A DNA stretch of 44,747 bases from Bacteroidota bacterium (GTDB lineage: Bacteria > Bacteroidota > Bacteroidia > Chitinophagales > Chitinophagaceae): contig JAFDXO010000181.1 of NCBI GenBank assembly GCA_018267925.1, positions 1 through 44,747 on the forward strand. Reading direction: 5' to 3'. The translations under genes and the position numbers were made by a program. This document shows, piece by piece, positions 14,524-23,401 of this stretch. Position 1 is the stretch's first letter, and every line of letters starts with the position of its first letter. The notes under the pieces are model-generated. The model saw only the letters and a program-made list of their open reading frames with translations, did not search any database and was not told the origin of the DNA.

Positions 14524-17319
14524 CTACACAACCAAATTAATCATTTTCCCTTTTACAAAAATGATTTTTTTAGGTGCTTTACCTTCTAACCATTTCATTA
14601 TAATCGGGTGAGACAACACGGCTTGTTTTACCATTTCCTCCGGCATATCTAATGGAAACTCTAATTCGACTCTTGTTTTTCCATTTACTGCAACCGGGTA
14701 TTTTTTGGAGTTTTCGGTAATATATTTCTCTTCGTAATCAGGGAAGGAGGCATCCATGATGCTGGTCGAGTGTCCCAACTGCTGCCAAAGCTCTTCGGCT
14801 AAATGCGGTGCAAAGGGAGCCAACAAAATAGCTAATGGTTCCAACACACGCTGTTTATGACAAGTGAGGGAAGCCAATTCATTTACACAAATCATAAACT
14901 GGCTAACTGAAGTATTGAGGGTAAATCGCTCTATATCTTCTCCAATTTTCTTTATGGTTCGATGAATAACTTGCAGTTCTTGAGCATTGGGCAATTCTTG
15001 ATTAACGATCCAACCTTTTTGCTCGTCCACATACAAGCGCCATAATTTTTTCAAAAACCGATGAACTCCCTCAATTCCTTTTGTGTCCCAAGGCTTACTT
15101 ACATCTATTGGCCCTAAAAACATTTCATACATCCGAAAAGTATCTGCGCCGTATTGTGCAACAATATCATCGGGGTTAACCACATTGTATTTGCTTTTGC
15201 TCATTTTTTCTACGGCAACACCACAGATATAGCTACCATCATCCTCTAATAAAAATTCGGCATTTGCAAATTCAGGTCTCCAAGCTTTAAATCGTTTTTG
15301 ATCTAACAGTAAGCCATCTACCAAGCTTACATCCACATGAATTTCATCAACCTGCATTTCATTTCTACGACTGTAAGTAACAAATTGATTAGTGCCATGT
15401 ACACGATATACAAAGCGAGAACTACCTTGAATCATGCCTTGGTTTATCAGTTTCTTGAAAGGCTCTTGAAAACTAATGAACCCCAAGTCGTATAAGGCTT
15501 TTGTCCACATTCGACTATACAACAAATGCCCTACGGCATGTTCCGTTCCACCTACATAAACATCCACTTCTCGCCAATAATCTGTTGCCTTTCTACCGGC
15601 AAATTCGTGATCGTTTTGCGGATCCATGTAGCGGAGAAAATACCATGACGAGCCTGCATAGCCCGGCATCGTGCTTGTTTCTCGCTGTCCTACTGGCGTG
15701 TTTACCCAATCTGAAATATTGGCAAGCGGGCCTTCGCCTGATGAGGCTGGTTGATAGCTTTCAACTTCGGGCAAAAGAATAGGCAATGTTGATTGTTCTC
15801 CGATTGAATGGTTACTTAGTTCGTCAATTGCGAATGCTATTCCTTCTTTATAAACGATGGGAAAAGGCTCACCCCAATAACGTTGACGAGAAAAACCGGC
15901 ATCGCGCAAACGGTAATTTACTTTTCCTTGTCCGACTCCTGCTTCAACAATTGCGTCCACAGCCATTTTCACGGCTTTAGAAATTTCTATACCGGACAAA
16001 AAACCACTGTTTTCTAAAGTACCTTCTTTCGCCATATAGGCTTCTTCCCCCGAGTAACGAGCACCAAAAATATTGGTAATAGGAATGTTGAAATGCTTGG
16101 CAAATAGATGATCTCGTTGATCTCCGCTTGGAACAGCCATAATTGCGCCGGTGCCATATCCAGCCAAAACATATTCAGCAATCCAAATGGGAATAGGTCG
16201 TTGTGTAATAGGGTTGATGGCAAAAGAACCGGTAAAACATCCTGATACTAATTTCACCTCACTTATCCGTTCTCTTTCCGAACGAGTACGTACATATTCG
16301 CGATAGGCATTCACCTCTGATTGCTGTGCCGGCGTGGTTATATCATCTACCAGACTATGCTCTGGTGCCAAAACAAGAAAATCAGCTCCAAAAATAGTAT
16401 CGGGGCGAGTGGTAAAAACCGTAATCGCCTTATCTGAAGCTTGTTCTACGACGAATTTAATCTCTGCACCAATGCTTTTGCCGATCCAATTGCGCTGCAT
16501 TTCTTTCATAGCCTCTGTCCAATCGAGAGTTTCTAAGCCATCAAGCAATCGCTCGGCATATTCCGTAATACGCAAAAACCATTGACGCATTCTGCGTTTC
16601 TCAACTGGAAACCCTCCCCTTTCAGACACTCCGTTGACCACCTCATCGTTGGCAAGAACAGTACCCAAAGCCTCGCACCACCATACATCGGCAAAGCCTA
16701 AATAGGCAAGGCGATATTTCATCAGTATATCGCGCTGTTCTTCTACCGACAAGCCTTTCCAACAATTTCCATCCAAGCATATTTGTTCATCTGCGGGGCA
16801 AGGGATATTTGCATTGCCATCTATTTCGAAAATAGAAATCAGCTCTGCAATTGGTCTTGCCTTTTGTGTATTTCTATCATACCAACTATGAAAAAGCTTT
16901 AGAAAAATCCATTGAGTCCATTTATAGTAGGAAGGGTCGCTGGTACGCACTGCTCGTTCCCAATCATAGCAAAACCCAATGTTATCCAACTGTTCACGGT
17001 ATCGGTTTATATTTTGTTCGGTAGTCTTTATTGGATGTTGACCGGTTTCAATAGCATATTGTTCTGCCGGCAAACCAAAGGCATCAAAGCCCATAGGATG
17101 CAGTACATTAAAGCCTTTCAATCGCTTGTAACGTGCAAAAATATCAGAAGCAATATAACCGAGCGGATGCCCTACATGCAAGCCGGCACCACTGGGATAG
17201 GGAAACATATCCAGCACATAATACTTTGGCTTAGGAGAATGGTTGGACACGCTAAAGGTTCGATGTTCTTTCCAATACTCTTTCCATTTTTTCTCTATTG
17301 TACGAAAAGTATATTCCAT
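14524..17319 (-). CDS. leuS: Leucyl-tRNA synthetase
   Basis: This 931-residue class I synthetase charges tRNA-Leu. The HIGH-type motif is HVGH (48-51) and the second signature is KMSKS (705-709). The CP1 editing domain shows the threonine-rich TTRPDT (303-308) and GTGAIMAVPSGDQRD (389-403), including the conserved aspartates of the hydrolytic site, so mischarged tRNA should be corrected. Segments PYPSGAGLHVGHPLGY and NPDDIVAQYGADTFRMY are typical. A candidate -7 box lies at 17353-17360, 34 nt before the ATG. Nothing is missing. Confidence 0.98.
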   Translation of the reverse strand: MEYTFRTIEKKWKEYWKEHRTFSVSNHSPKPKYYVLDMFPYPSGAGLHVGHPLGYIASDIFARYKRLKGFNVLHPMGFDAFGLPAEQYAIETGQHPIKTTEQNINRYREQLDNIGFCYDWERAVRTSDPSYYKWTQWIFLKLFHSWYDRNTQKARPIAELISIFEIDGNANIPCPADEQICLDGNCWKGLSVEEQRDILMKYRLAYLGFADVWWCEALGTVLANDEVVNGVSERGGFPVEKRRMRQWFLRITEYAERLLDGLETLDWTEAMKEMQRNWIGKSIGAEIKFVVEQASDKAITVFTTRPDTIFGADFLVLAPEHSLVDDITTPAQQSEVNAYREYVRTRSERERISEVKLVSGCFTGSFAINPITQRPIPIWIAEYVLAGYGTGAIMAVPSGDQRDHLFAKHFNIPITNIFGARYSGEEAYMAKEGTLENSGFLSGIEISKAVKMAVDAIVEAGVGQGKVNYRLRDAGFSRQRYWGEPFPIVYKEGIAFAIDELSNHSIGEQSTLPILLPEVESYQPASSGEGPLANISDWVNTPVGQRETSTMPGYAGSSWYFLRYMDPQNDHEFAGRKATDYWREVDVYVGGTEHAVGHLLYSRMWTKALYDLGFISFQEPFKKLINQGMIQGSSRFVYRVHGTNQFVTYSRRNEMQVDEIHVDVSLVDGLLLDQKRFKAWRPEFANAEFLLEDDGSYICGVAVEKMSKSKYNVVNPDDIVAQYGADTFRMYEMFLGPIDVSKPWDTKGIEGVHRFLKKLWRLYVDEQKGWIVNQELPNAQELQVIHRTIKKIGEDIERFTLNTSVSQFMICVNELASLTCHKQRVLEPLAILLAPFAPHLAEELWQQLGHSTSIMDASFPDYEEKYITENSKKYPVAVNGKTRVELEFPLDMPEEMVKQAVLSHPIIMKWLEGKAPKKIIFVKGKMINLVV

Positions 17320-17352
17320 AATAAAACAGGAGGCTCTCTATTTGAGGGGCGG

Positions 17353-17360
17353 CAAAAATA
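17353..17360 (-). promoter_or_regulatory. Candidate -7 box (TATTTTTG) of leuS
   Basis: TATTTTTG on the minus strand matches TAnnTTTG, 33 nt before the leuS ATG. It lies in the 85-bp gap after the small secreted-protein gene. No good -33 box is present. Confidence 0.45.
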
Positions 17361-17404
17361 CAAAACCGAATGTGGGAATACGGATAAAATATTTGTTCAA
17401 AAAA

Positions 17405-17899
17405 CTATTCTTTCTTACTGCATTGGCAACTTTGAAAAGAATACTTCAAACCTTCTGCTTCAAGCTTGGATGCAAATACCACTTTACAGACTAAATCAGT
17501 GTAGGTGGCGAAGCCTAATGTTTGCTTTTTCCCATTCCATAAGCTTTTCATCGGATAGATATATATATAGTATTCGACCGCCCGAGCAAACAACTTTTGT
17601 ATATGCAGAATGGTCAGCCTATTTCTTTTTTGAGGCAAAATATCTACAAGGCTTTTGATAGCACTATCCGTGTTAATTGGAATGAGGTGAAGGTCGTCCA
17701 AATTCTTAGGTAATCCTTCCAAATAAGGCTCCTGACGATAGAATATGTACTTTTCTCCATTTTCTATAAACACAGATTCAGGATGTTGTTTGACATATTC
17801 TTGTAAGGCATTCTGATAAGTTTGATTTTCATTTAACCACTTAGCAGATTGAGCAGTGGATAAAAAAGGCAAAAACAAAAAAACAAAAAGATAGCGCAT
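17405..17899 (-). CDS. Small secreted protein of unknown function
   Basis: From the ATG at 17899 the product has 164 residues with a clear signal peptide (MRYLFVFLFLPFLSTAQSAK, cut after TAQ). A TTG five codons earlier would only lengthen the N-terminus, so I reject it. The mature protein is mixed and charged, with no domain I recognise. Two nearby cysteines close the chain (QSCQCSKKE). It lies just upstream of leuS on the same strand and divergent from the DAO-family oxidoreductase. Its role is unknown. Confidence 0.65.
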   Translation of the reverse strand: MRYLFVFLFLPFLSTAQSAKWLNENQTYQNALQEYVKQHPESVFIENGEKYIFYRQEPYLEGLPKNLDDLHLIPINTDSAIKSLVDILPQKRNRLTILHIQKLFARAVEYYIYIYPMKSLWNGKKQTLGFATYTDLVCKVVFASKLEAEGLKYSFQSCQCSKKE

Positions 17900-17942
17900 G
17901 ATGTCAATATTCAAAATGAAGATAGAGAATTATTGCTTGTGC

Positions 17943-17950
17943 TAAATTTG
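17943..17950 (+). promoter_or_regulatory. -7 box (TAAATTTG), leaderless layout, for the DAO-family gene
   Basis: TAAATTTG matches TAnnTTTG and is followed at once by ATG (17951) and, 6 nt later, by ATG (17957). With normal initiation spacing the second ATG would be at or near the transcript 5' end, so I prefer it as the start. No -33 box is seen. Confidence 0.45.
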
Positions 17951-17956
17951 ATGCTT

Positions 17957-19096
17957 ATGATAAGCTATTGGGAGCAAGAAAGTCTCACTTCGTTTGACCA
18001 TATTGTAGTTGGTAGCGGACTGGTTGGGTTATCCACCGCCATTGAACTCAAGACCAGTTTCCCAACCCAACGGGTATTGATTTTAGAGAGAGGGATTTTA
18101 CCATCCGGTGCCAGTTCACGCAACGCAGGTTTTGCTTGTATGGGCAGTGTTACTGAACTTTTAGACGATCTTAAAAACAGGTCGGAGTCTGAAACAATAG
18201 CTTTGTTTTGTTTAAGGAAAGCAGGATTAGAGCGACTTAGGAAACGATTAGGGGATTCCTCAATCGGATATGCAGAAAATGGAAGTTTTGAGCTAATAGG
18301 AGATACCGAGCTATATGCGATAGAAAAAATAGCCTACTTAAACCAATTGCTTTCACCATTTGTAGGGTGCAATCCTTTTTCTTTGGCAAATGGTAAAATA
18401 GAACAATTTGGTTTTTCATCTTTTTACTCAAAAGCCTTGATACAAAATCATTTGGAGGGTGAGTTACATACCGGAAAAATGATGCGTGCACTGACTGATT
18501 TTGCTATACATCTTGGTGTGGAAATAAAAACAGGAGCAAACGTTTTAAACTTGATTTCAGAAAAAAAATCAGTTCGAATAGAGGTTGAAGACACCTTGCG
18601 AAAGCTTCCTATAACGCTGAAAGCTTCCAGTGCAACGCTTTGCACAAATGGTTTTACACAACTATTATTTCCGTTAGAAGATGTAACCCCCGGACGTGGA
18701 CAAGTATTAATTACAGAGCCTATCCCCAAACTAAAATTTAAAGGGATTTTTCATCTGGATTGTGGTTATTATTATTTCAGAGAAATTGACAAGCGAATAT
18801 TAATTGGAGGTGGAAGAAATCTTGACTTTAATACAGAAACTACAACAGAAATGGCTTTGAACAACACCATTCAAAATGAGCTTGAAAACAAACTTCGCAA
18901 TCTCATTATTCCCGACACCCCGTTCGCTGTAGCACAGCGTTGGTCGGGCATTATGGCGTTTGGAAGCAGCAAGCAACCCATCGTAAAATCATTATCTCAT
19001 AATATTTTTGGCGTATTTAGAATGGGTGGTATGGGCGTAGCCTTAGGTAGTGAAGTAGCAAAACAAGTAGTAGAATTGATTCAACAAAACCATTAA
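17957..19096 (+). CDS. FAD-dependent oxidoreductase (DAO family)
   Basis: This protein has about 379 residues. The N-terminal Rossmann motif GSGLVGLSTAIEL binds the FAD ADP moiety and is followed by VLILERG and the ASSRNAGFA segment typical of the DAO (D-amino-acid oxidase/glycine oxidase) family. The C-terminal FAD-contacting stretch GVFRMGGMGVALGSEVA is present. I chose ATG 17957; ATG 17951 is possible, and an upstream TTG is unlikely. The substrate cannot be read from sequence; a D-amino acid or an amine is the family norm. It converges with maf after 17 bp. Confidence 0.85.
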   Translation: MISYWEQESLTSFDHIVVGSGLVGLSTAIELKTSFPTQRVLILERGILPSGASSRNAGFACMGSVTELLDDLKNRSESETIALFCLRKAGLERLRKRLGDSSIGYAENGSFELIGDTELYAIEKIAYLNQLLSPFVGCNPFSLANGKIEQFGFSSFYSKALIQNHLEGELHTGKMMRALTDFAIHLGVEIKTGANVLNLISEKKSVRIEVEDTLRKLPITLKASSATLCTNGFTQLLFPLEDVTPGRGQVLITEPIPKLKFKGIFHLDCGYYYFREIDKRILIGGGRNLDFNTETTTEMALNNTIQNELENKLRNLIIPDTPFAVAQRWSGIMAFGSSKQPIVKSLSHNIFGVFRMGGMGVALGSEVAKQVVELIQQNH

Positions 19097-19113
19097 TATC
19101 CCAACCAAACTTT

Positions 19114-19674
19114 TCATTTAAAATCAGGCAATCGTTGAACTACTTCTCCAATTGGCAGCCCCATAACGTTGTAATAATCTCCTTCAATTTTTTCAATTCC
19201 AACCATTCCAATCCATTCTTGAATAGCGTATGCTCCTGCTTTATCAAATGGGCAGTAATGTGCAACATAATGCGAAATTTGAGGTATAGAAAGTAAGCGA
19301 AAAAACACACGAGTAATAACAGAAAATGAGATTTCTTTACTTCCTTGTTTCATGCACACACCTGTAACCACTTCATGAACATTTCCTGACAATTTTTTCA
19401 ACATTTCCATTGCCTGATGTTCATCTTTGGGCTTTCCTAAAATTTCGCCTTCCAACAAAACAATAGTATCGGCGGCAATAATAAGTGAATCCGCATAATT
19501 GGCGGCAATGGCATTTGCCTTTTTGATAGCTAAAAATACTGGCACATCCGTTCCGGGCATACCGATAGGATTGGTTTCATCTACATCAGCTACCACTACT
19601 TCAAAAGTAAGTTCGGCAGCTTCCATCAGTTGTTTACGGCGAGGCGATTGTGAAGCAAGAATTATTTTAGACAT
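19114..19674 (-). CDS. maf: Maf family nucleoside-triphosphate pyrophosphatase
   Basis: This 186-residue protein begins MSKIILASQSPRRKQLMEAA, the Maf signature (SxSPRR) that forms the phosphate-binding loop. SLIIAADTIVLLEG carries the catalytic aspartate region, and AGAYAIQEWIG is the third motif, where the glutamine is typical of the dTTP/UTP-specific (YhdE) branch. It hydrolyses NTPs to NMP and pyrophosphate and is thought to remove modified or excess nucleotides. It overlaps the start of the preceding UbiA gene by 8 bp, so the two are translationally coupled. It is the last gene of pyrE-ubiA-maf. Confidence 0.93.
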   Translation of the reverse strand: MSKIILASQSPRRKQLMEAAELTFEVVVADVDETNPIGMPGTDVPVFLAIKKANAIAANYADSLIIAADTIVLLEGEILGKPKDEHQAMEMLKKLSGNVHEVVTGVCMKQGSKEISFSVITRVFFRLLSIPQISHYVAHYCPFDKAGAYAIQEWIGMVGIEKIEGDYYNVMGLPIGEVVQRLPDFK

Positions 19675-20614
19675 TGGCTTGTAAATAGTAAAAAATTAAA
19701 GAACAAAGACCCAAAACCATGATCATTTTCAAATAGCGACTTGCTTTTGCATAATGCTTGACGGTAGCGGCTTTAGGCAAAAAAAACATCCAACTAACAA
19801 AGGGCAATACAAGACCAACAAAGCAATAAGTCGCAAATAAATAATCGGCATTAACGAATAATTTCAACACCCCAAAGCAGATAGGCAAGAGGGCTAAGGC
19901 AGCTAACAACAATGTAAAACGAGTTGCCTTTTTTAAGCCCCATTTGATGGGCATAGTGAGACATCCTTCTGCTTCATCTCCCTTAAAATCTTCCATGTCT
20001 TTTACAATTTCTCTCATCCAAGTAAGCACAAAAGCAAAATAGGCATACACCAACAAAACCCAAACAGGATTTGGCAAAGTAGAAGCACCGGCTACAACGA
20101 ATGCTGGTTGCATCAGATACAGATGAAGAGCCGGTTCATAGACAATTAAGGTAAGAATAGTCAATCCGGTTAAAAGAGCAACAACTATATTACCTATTAT
20201 AAATTGCCTTTTAAAATGAGTTGAATAAAACCACAACAAAAGTGTACAACTCAATTGAACAAGCACCCATTGAGTTTTGCCTGCCTGATGTGCCAACCAG
20301 CTCACCAAAGCAAGCCCTCCAATATTCATGACAGTATGTAATATGATGGCTAACCGTCGTGGAACTTTTCGTTCCAAAATCATCTTGTCCGGTTTATTAA
20401 TACTATCAATGCGAACATCAAAATAGTCGTTGATAATATAACCAGCTCCGGCAATTAAGATGGTTGAAAACGACAGAAGAAAAAAATTGGAAAATCCTAA
20501 AAGAAGCTGAATGCCATCATGGCTTAGCGGATAAATGACACATCTCCAAGCAAGTAATTGCGTGCAGAAAATAATGACAAGGTTTGACCAGCGAATAAGG
20601 CGGAAAAACTGCAT
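19667..20614 (-). CDS. UbiA-superfamily prenyltransferase
   Basis: From the ATG at 20614 the product has 315 residues and starts MQFFRLIRWSNLVIIFCTQL; an upstream TTG adds eight residues and is less likely. Eight or nine membrane helices are expected. The two catalytic aspartate motifs of the UbiA family are present: NDYFDVRID (62-70) and KDMEDFKGDE. These bind magnesium and the prenyl diphosphate. The aromatic or lipid acceptor is unclear, but relatives in Bacteroidota are usually annotated as geranylgeranylglycerol-phosphate-type transferases rather than MenA or UbiA proper. It lies 53 bp after pyrE and overlaps maf by 8 bp. Confidence 0.85.
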   Translation of the reverse strand: MQFFRLIRWSNLVIIFCTQLLAWRCVIYPLSHDGIQLLLGFSNFFLLSFSTILIAGAGYIINDYFDVRIDSINKPDKMILERKVPRRLAIILHTVMNIGGLALVSWLAHQAGKTQWVLVQLSCTLLLWFYSTHFKRQFIIGNIVVALLTGLTILTLIVYEPALHLYLMQPAFVVAGASTLPNPVWVLLVYAYFAFVLTWMREIVKDMEDFKGDEAEGCLTMPIKWGLKKATRFTLLLAALALLPICFGVLKLFVNADYLFATYCFVGLVLPFVSWMFFLPKAATVKHYAKASRYLKMIMVLGLCSLIFYYLQANV

Positions 20615-20667
20615 AAAACCAAAAAAGCGATACAACAAAACGAGGAAAGAAAGGTTATTTCATCCGG

Positions 20668-21303
20668 CTACTGAAGCCCACTCCAATTAGCCGGATCCAT
20701 GCGCCATTGTTGCAATAAATCACGGTCATCTTCTTTAACTATTTTTAGACTTTCGGCTACTTCCATCAAAGCGTTATAGTTGCTTATGGTGTGTAATGGA
20801 ACCATTGCTTGTTCAAAAGCAGCATCGGCCACCGGGAATCCGTAAGTAAACAATGCACACATACCCACCACTTCAGCGCCTTGCTGGCGAAGCACTTCTA
20901 CTACTTGCAAACTACTTTTTCCTGTGGAAACTAAATCTTCAACTACAACCACCTTTTGACCGGCTTGCAAAACACCTTCAATTTGATTACCCATACCATG
21001 TTCCTTCGGTTTGGCTCGAACATACAAAAAAGGAAGTTTTAGTAAATCAGCAGCCATCACACCATGTGCGATTCCGGCAGTGGCCACGCCCGCTATAGCA
21101 TCTGCGTCTGGATGATGTTCCAGAATCATATTGGCAAGCTCACTTTTCACAAAATCCCTAACATAAGGGAAGGAAAGCACTTTTCTGTTGTCGCAATACA
21201 CGGGAGATTTCCAACCGGAAGCCCAAGAAAATGGCTGTTGCAGATTGACTTGCAAAGCCTTAATTTGCATTAGTTTTTCAGCGAACTGTTTTGGCGTACT
21301 CAT
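20668..21303 (-). CDS. pyrE: Orotate phosphoribosyltransferase
   Basis: This 211-residue enzyme makes OMP from orotate and PRPP in pyrimidine synthesis. The PRPP-binding motif VVVVEDLVSTGKSS is intact, the N-terminal part (LQQPFSWASGWKSPVYCDNR) matches the orotate-site loop, and YVRAKPKEHGMGNQIEG carries the conserved lysines of the flexible loop. It is the first gene of pyrE-ubiA-maf and is divergent from the Nudix gene (37 bp between start codons). A -7 box ends 4 nt before its ATG. Confidence 0.97.
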   Translation of the reverse strand: MSTPKQFAEKLMQIKALQVNLQQPFSWASGWKSPVYCDNRKVLSFPYVRDFVKSELANMILEHHPDADAIAGVATAGIAHGVMAADLLKLPFLYVRAKPKEHGMGNQIEGVLQAGQKVVVVEDLVSTGKSSLQVVEVLRQQGAEVVGMCALFTYGFPVADAAFEQAMVPLHTISNYNALMEVAESLKIVKEDDRDLLQQWRMDPANWSGLQ

Positions 21304-21307
21304 CGCT

Positions 21308-21315
21308 CAAACCTA
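21308..21315 (-). promoter_or_regulatory. -7 box (TAGGTTTG) of pyrE, leaderless layout
   Basis: TAGGTTTG on the minus strand matches TAnnTTTG. Its last base (21308) is 4 nt before the A of the pyrE ATG (21303), so the transcript should begin at or within a base or two of the start codon. No clear -33 TTTG is present. Confidence 0.55.
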
Positions 21316-21340
21316 CACCAATTTCACGAAGTTCATTCAC

Positions 21341-21976
21341 ATGTTTTTTGCAAAAGCTATATACTGTAACAATAAGCCACTGATTATCACTAACGACAGA
21401 AGCACGTATGTTCGTCAACATCCTGTTGCAGATGGCTATCTTTCTTTTGCCGGTGCCTTCACTCGACATTTTCGACTTGCTTTTAATCACTTGAATAAAT
21501 CAACTTCATTAGGAGCTATCATTGAAGACATTTCACCCAAAGCACTAACTGATGAACTACACCGCTTGTTTGAACCCATAGATGCCGGTGGGGGTGTAGT
21601 AACCAATGAAGATGGAGGTGTTTTGATGATTTATAGACGTGGCAAATGGGATCTTCCTAAAGGCAAGCTGGATGAAGGTGAAACAATAGATGACTGTGCC
21701 TTAAGAGAAGTAAGCGAAGAAACAGGATTGAACCAATTAACGCTTGGGGATAAGATTTGTGATACATACCATGTTTATAGTCAGGGTGGCGAAAACCTGC
21801 TTAAGCGCACAGCTTGGTATCGAATGCAGGGTACAAAGAAGGAAGTATTGATGCCTCAAAAAGCTGAAAATATTTTAGAAGCTCGATGGATTGCCGAAAG
21901 CGACTTAGCACCCGTTGTCTTCAAATCTTATGAGGCTATTCGTGAAGTATTGAAAATAGCCGGATTCAATTGGTAG
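21341..21976 (+). CDS. Nudix hydrolase with N-terminal extension
   Basis: The product has 211 residues from ATG 21341 (MFFAKAIYCNNKPLIITNDR). The longer upstream frame runs into pyrE on the opposite strand and has no family support. The Nudix box GKLDEGETIDDCALREVSEETGL, here split as GKLDEGETIDDC and ALREVSEETGL, fits GX5EX7REUXEEXGU perfectly, so it should bind magnesium and cleave a nucleoside diphosphate linked to another group. The N-terminal 90 residues are a separate region of unknown role. The exact substrate is unknown. Confidence 0.9.
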   Translation: MFFAKAIYCNNKPLIITNDRSTYVRQHPVADGYLSFAGAFTRHFRLAFNHLNKSTSLGAIIEDISPKALTDELHRLFEPIDAGGGVVTNEDGGVLMIYRRGKWDLPKGKLDEGETIDDCALREVSEETGLNQLTLGDKICDTYHVYSQGGENLLKRTAWYRMQGTKKEVLMPQKAENILEARWIAESDLAPVVFKSYEAIREVLKIAGFNW

Positions 21977-22086
21977 TCATTTTATTCGACCACCATGTTA
22001 AGACTATAACACTCAGTAGATATTAACGTTACTTGAACACCTTAGTAACTTAATTTTACACCGAAGTTTGAACGGAAAGAAATGTG

Positions 22087-22389
22087 ATGAAATCTACTCC
22101 CAGTCGAACATTGCGTCATACACGTAATTTGTTACGAATTTTTGATCATAAGCGTACACTCCTACAAATGCTGCAAGCAGTTTGGCATGGAAAATACAGC
22201 ATGTCTCTACTTACTAAAATCCTACTTGTATTGGGCATTGCTTATATCATCCTTCCTTTTGATTTTGATTGGATACCTATTTTAGGATGGTTAGATGATG
22301 CACTAGTATTTTTCTTGCTTGTAAAGCGTTTGCAATTTGAAACACATCGCTATGTTCGGCATAAAGTCATGGAACGAAAAACCAACTAA
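22087..22389 (+). CDS. DUF1232 (YkvA-like) membrane protein
   Basis: This 100-residue protein begins at ATG 22087, preceded by an in-frame GTG that I do not use. The segment LLTKILLVLGIAYIILPFDF followed by DWIPILGWLDDALV is the DUF1232 signature (PxDxIPxxGxxDD), with two short membrane helices. Its function is not established. It follows the Nudix gene by 110 bp and is convergent with coaD (2 bp apart). Confidence 0.88.
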   Translation: MKSTPSRTLRHTRNLLRIFDHKRTLLQMLQAVWHGKYSMSLLTKILLVLGIAYIILPFDFDWIPILGWLDDALVFFLLVKRLQFETHRYVRHKVMERKTN

Positions 22390-22391
22390 GA

Positions 22392-22853
22392 CTATCTTAT
22401 TTTCACTTCGCTTGGAACAAAGAGGCTGACATTCCCCTTGTTGCGAATCACATCACGAACTAAGGTAGATGAAATCGTAGAATACTCCGGAGAGCAGGTC
22501 AGGAAAAGAGTTTCAATATCGGGAGTAAGCATTCTATTCATATCCGCAATAGCTTTTTCGTACTCGAAATCACTAACATATCGAATGCCCCGTAAGATAT
22601 ATTGAGCACCAATAGACTTACAATAATCAACGGTTAAACCGGTATAACCAACGGCTTCAATTCGACTATCTTTTAAAAATATTTCGTTTATCCAATTACA
22701 ACGTTGTTCTACGGTAAACATAGGCTCCTTTGAGGAATTTATCCCAATGCCAATGACCAATTTATCAAATAATGAAACTGCCCGATTGATGATATCTACA
22801 TGTCCTTTAGTGATAGGATCAAAAGTGCCCGGGAATAAGCAGATTCGCTGCAT
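22392..22853 (-). CDS. coaD: Phosphopantetheine adenylyltransferase
   Basis: This 153-residue enzyme makes dephospho-CoA from phosphopantetheine and ATP, the penultimate CoA step. FPGTFDPITKGHVDI carries the TxGH nucleotidyltransferase motif and YSTISSTLVRDVIRN the ISSTxVR motif. RGIRYVSDFEYE is also typical. It is the last gene of DUF3822-rsmD-coaD, an order common in Bacteroidota, 8 bp after rsmD. Confidence 0.97.
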   Translation of the reverse strand: MQRICLFPGTFDPITKGHVDIINRAVSLFDKLVIGIGINSSKEPMFTVEQRCNWINEIFLKDSRIEAVGYTGLTVDYCKSIGAQYILRGIRYVSDFEYEKAIADMNRMLTPDIETLFLTCSPEYSTISSTLVRDVIRNKGNVSLFVPSEVKIR

Positions 22854-22861
22854 GATGGTGA

Positions 22862-23401
22862 TTATTTTTGAGTAAAAAAACTGAAAACAGTTGTACCATA
22901 ATTTTTCATCCGAACAAAAGCAGGGTGTTGTTGGTAATCGTTACGAGGCGTATGCTCTAAAACAAAAATGCCATTTGTCTTCAACATCTTCATTTCGAAA
23001 ACCAGAATAGGAAGGTCATCTATGGTTTCTAAGGCGTAAGGCGGTCCTGCAAAAATGAAATCATAAGGTTCTTGATGTTGTTTCATAAACTTAAATACAT
23101 CTCCTTTGATTATTCGCATAAAAGGTGTTATACCTAATGTTTCTGCAGTTTTCTTTATAAACAGAATACTAACATGATCTCGTTCAATGAGCGTCAGATC
23201 TGCCGCTCCACGTGATGCAAGCTCATAACTAATACTGCCGGTTCCTCCAAAGATGTCGCATGTTCGAATACCGTCTATTTCCATCATGTTTTCCAGTGTG
23301 TTAAACAAGCCTTCTTTTGCCACATCAGTTGTGGGTCGTGCCGGAATGCCGGCCGGAGGGTTAAATCTCCTGCCGCTAAATTTTCCACCTACAATACGCA
23401 T
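22862..23401 (-). CDS. rsmD: RsmD-like 16S rRNA guanine-N2 methyltransferase with altered DPPY motif
   Basis: This 179-residue protein begins MRIVGGKFSGRRFNPPAG with RPTTDVAKEGLFNTL, typical of RsmD, which methylates G966 of 16S rRNA. The SAM-binding motif is DIFGGTGSISYE (49-60). The expected catalytic DPPY reads GPPY (119-122) in YDFIFAGPPYAL. The codon is GGA, not a single-base slip from GAT or GAC. The aspartate normally helps position the target amino group, so activity could be changed. It overlaps the preceding DUF3822 gene by 13 bp and lies 8 bp before coaD. Confidence 0.88.
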   Translation of the reverse strand: MRIVGGKFSGRRFNPPAGIPARPTTDVAKEGLFNTLENMMEIDGIRTCDIFGGTGSISYELASRGAADLTLIERDHVSILFIKKTAETLGITPFMRIIKGDVFKFMKQHQEPYDFIFAGPPYALETIDDLPILVFEMKMLKTNGIFVLEHTPRNDYQQHPAFVRMKNYGTTVFSFFTQK

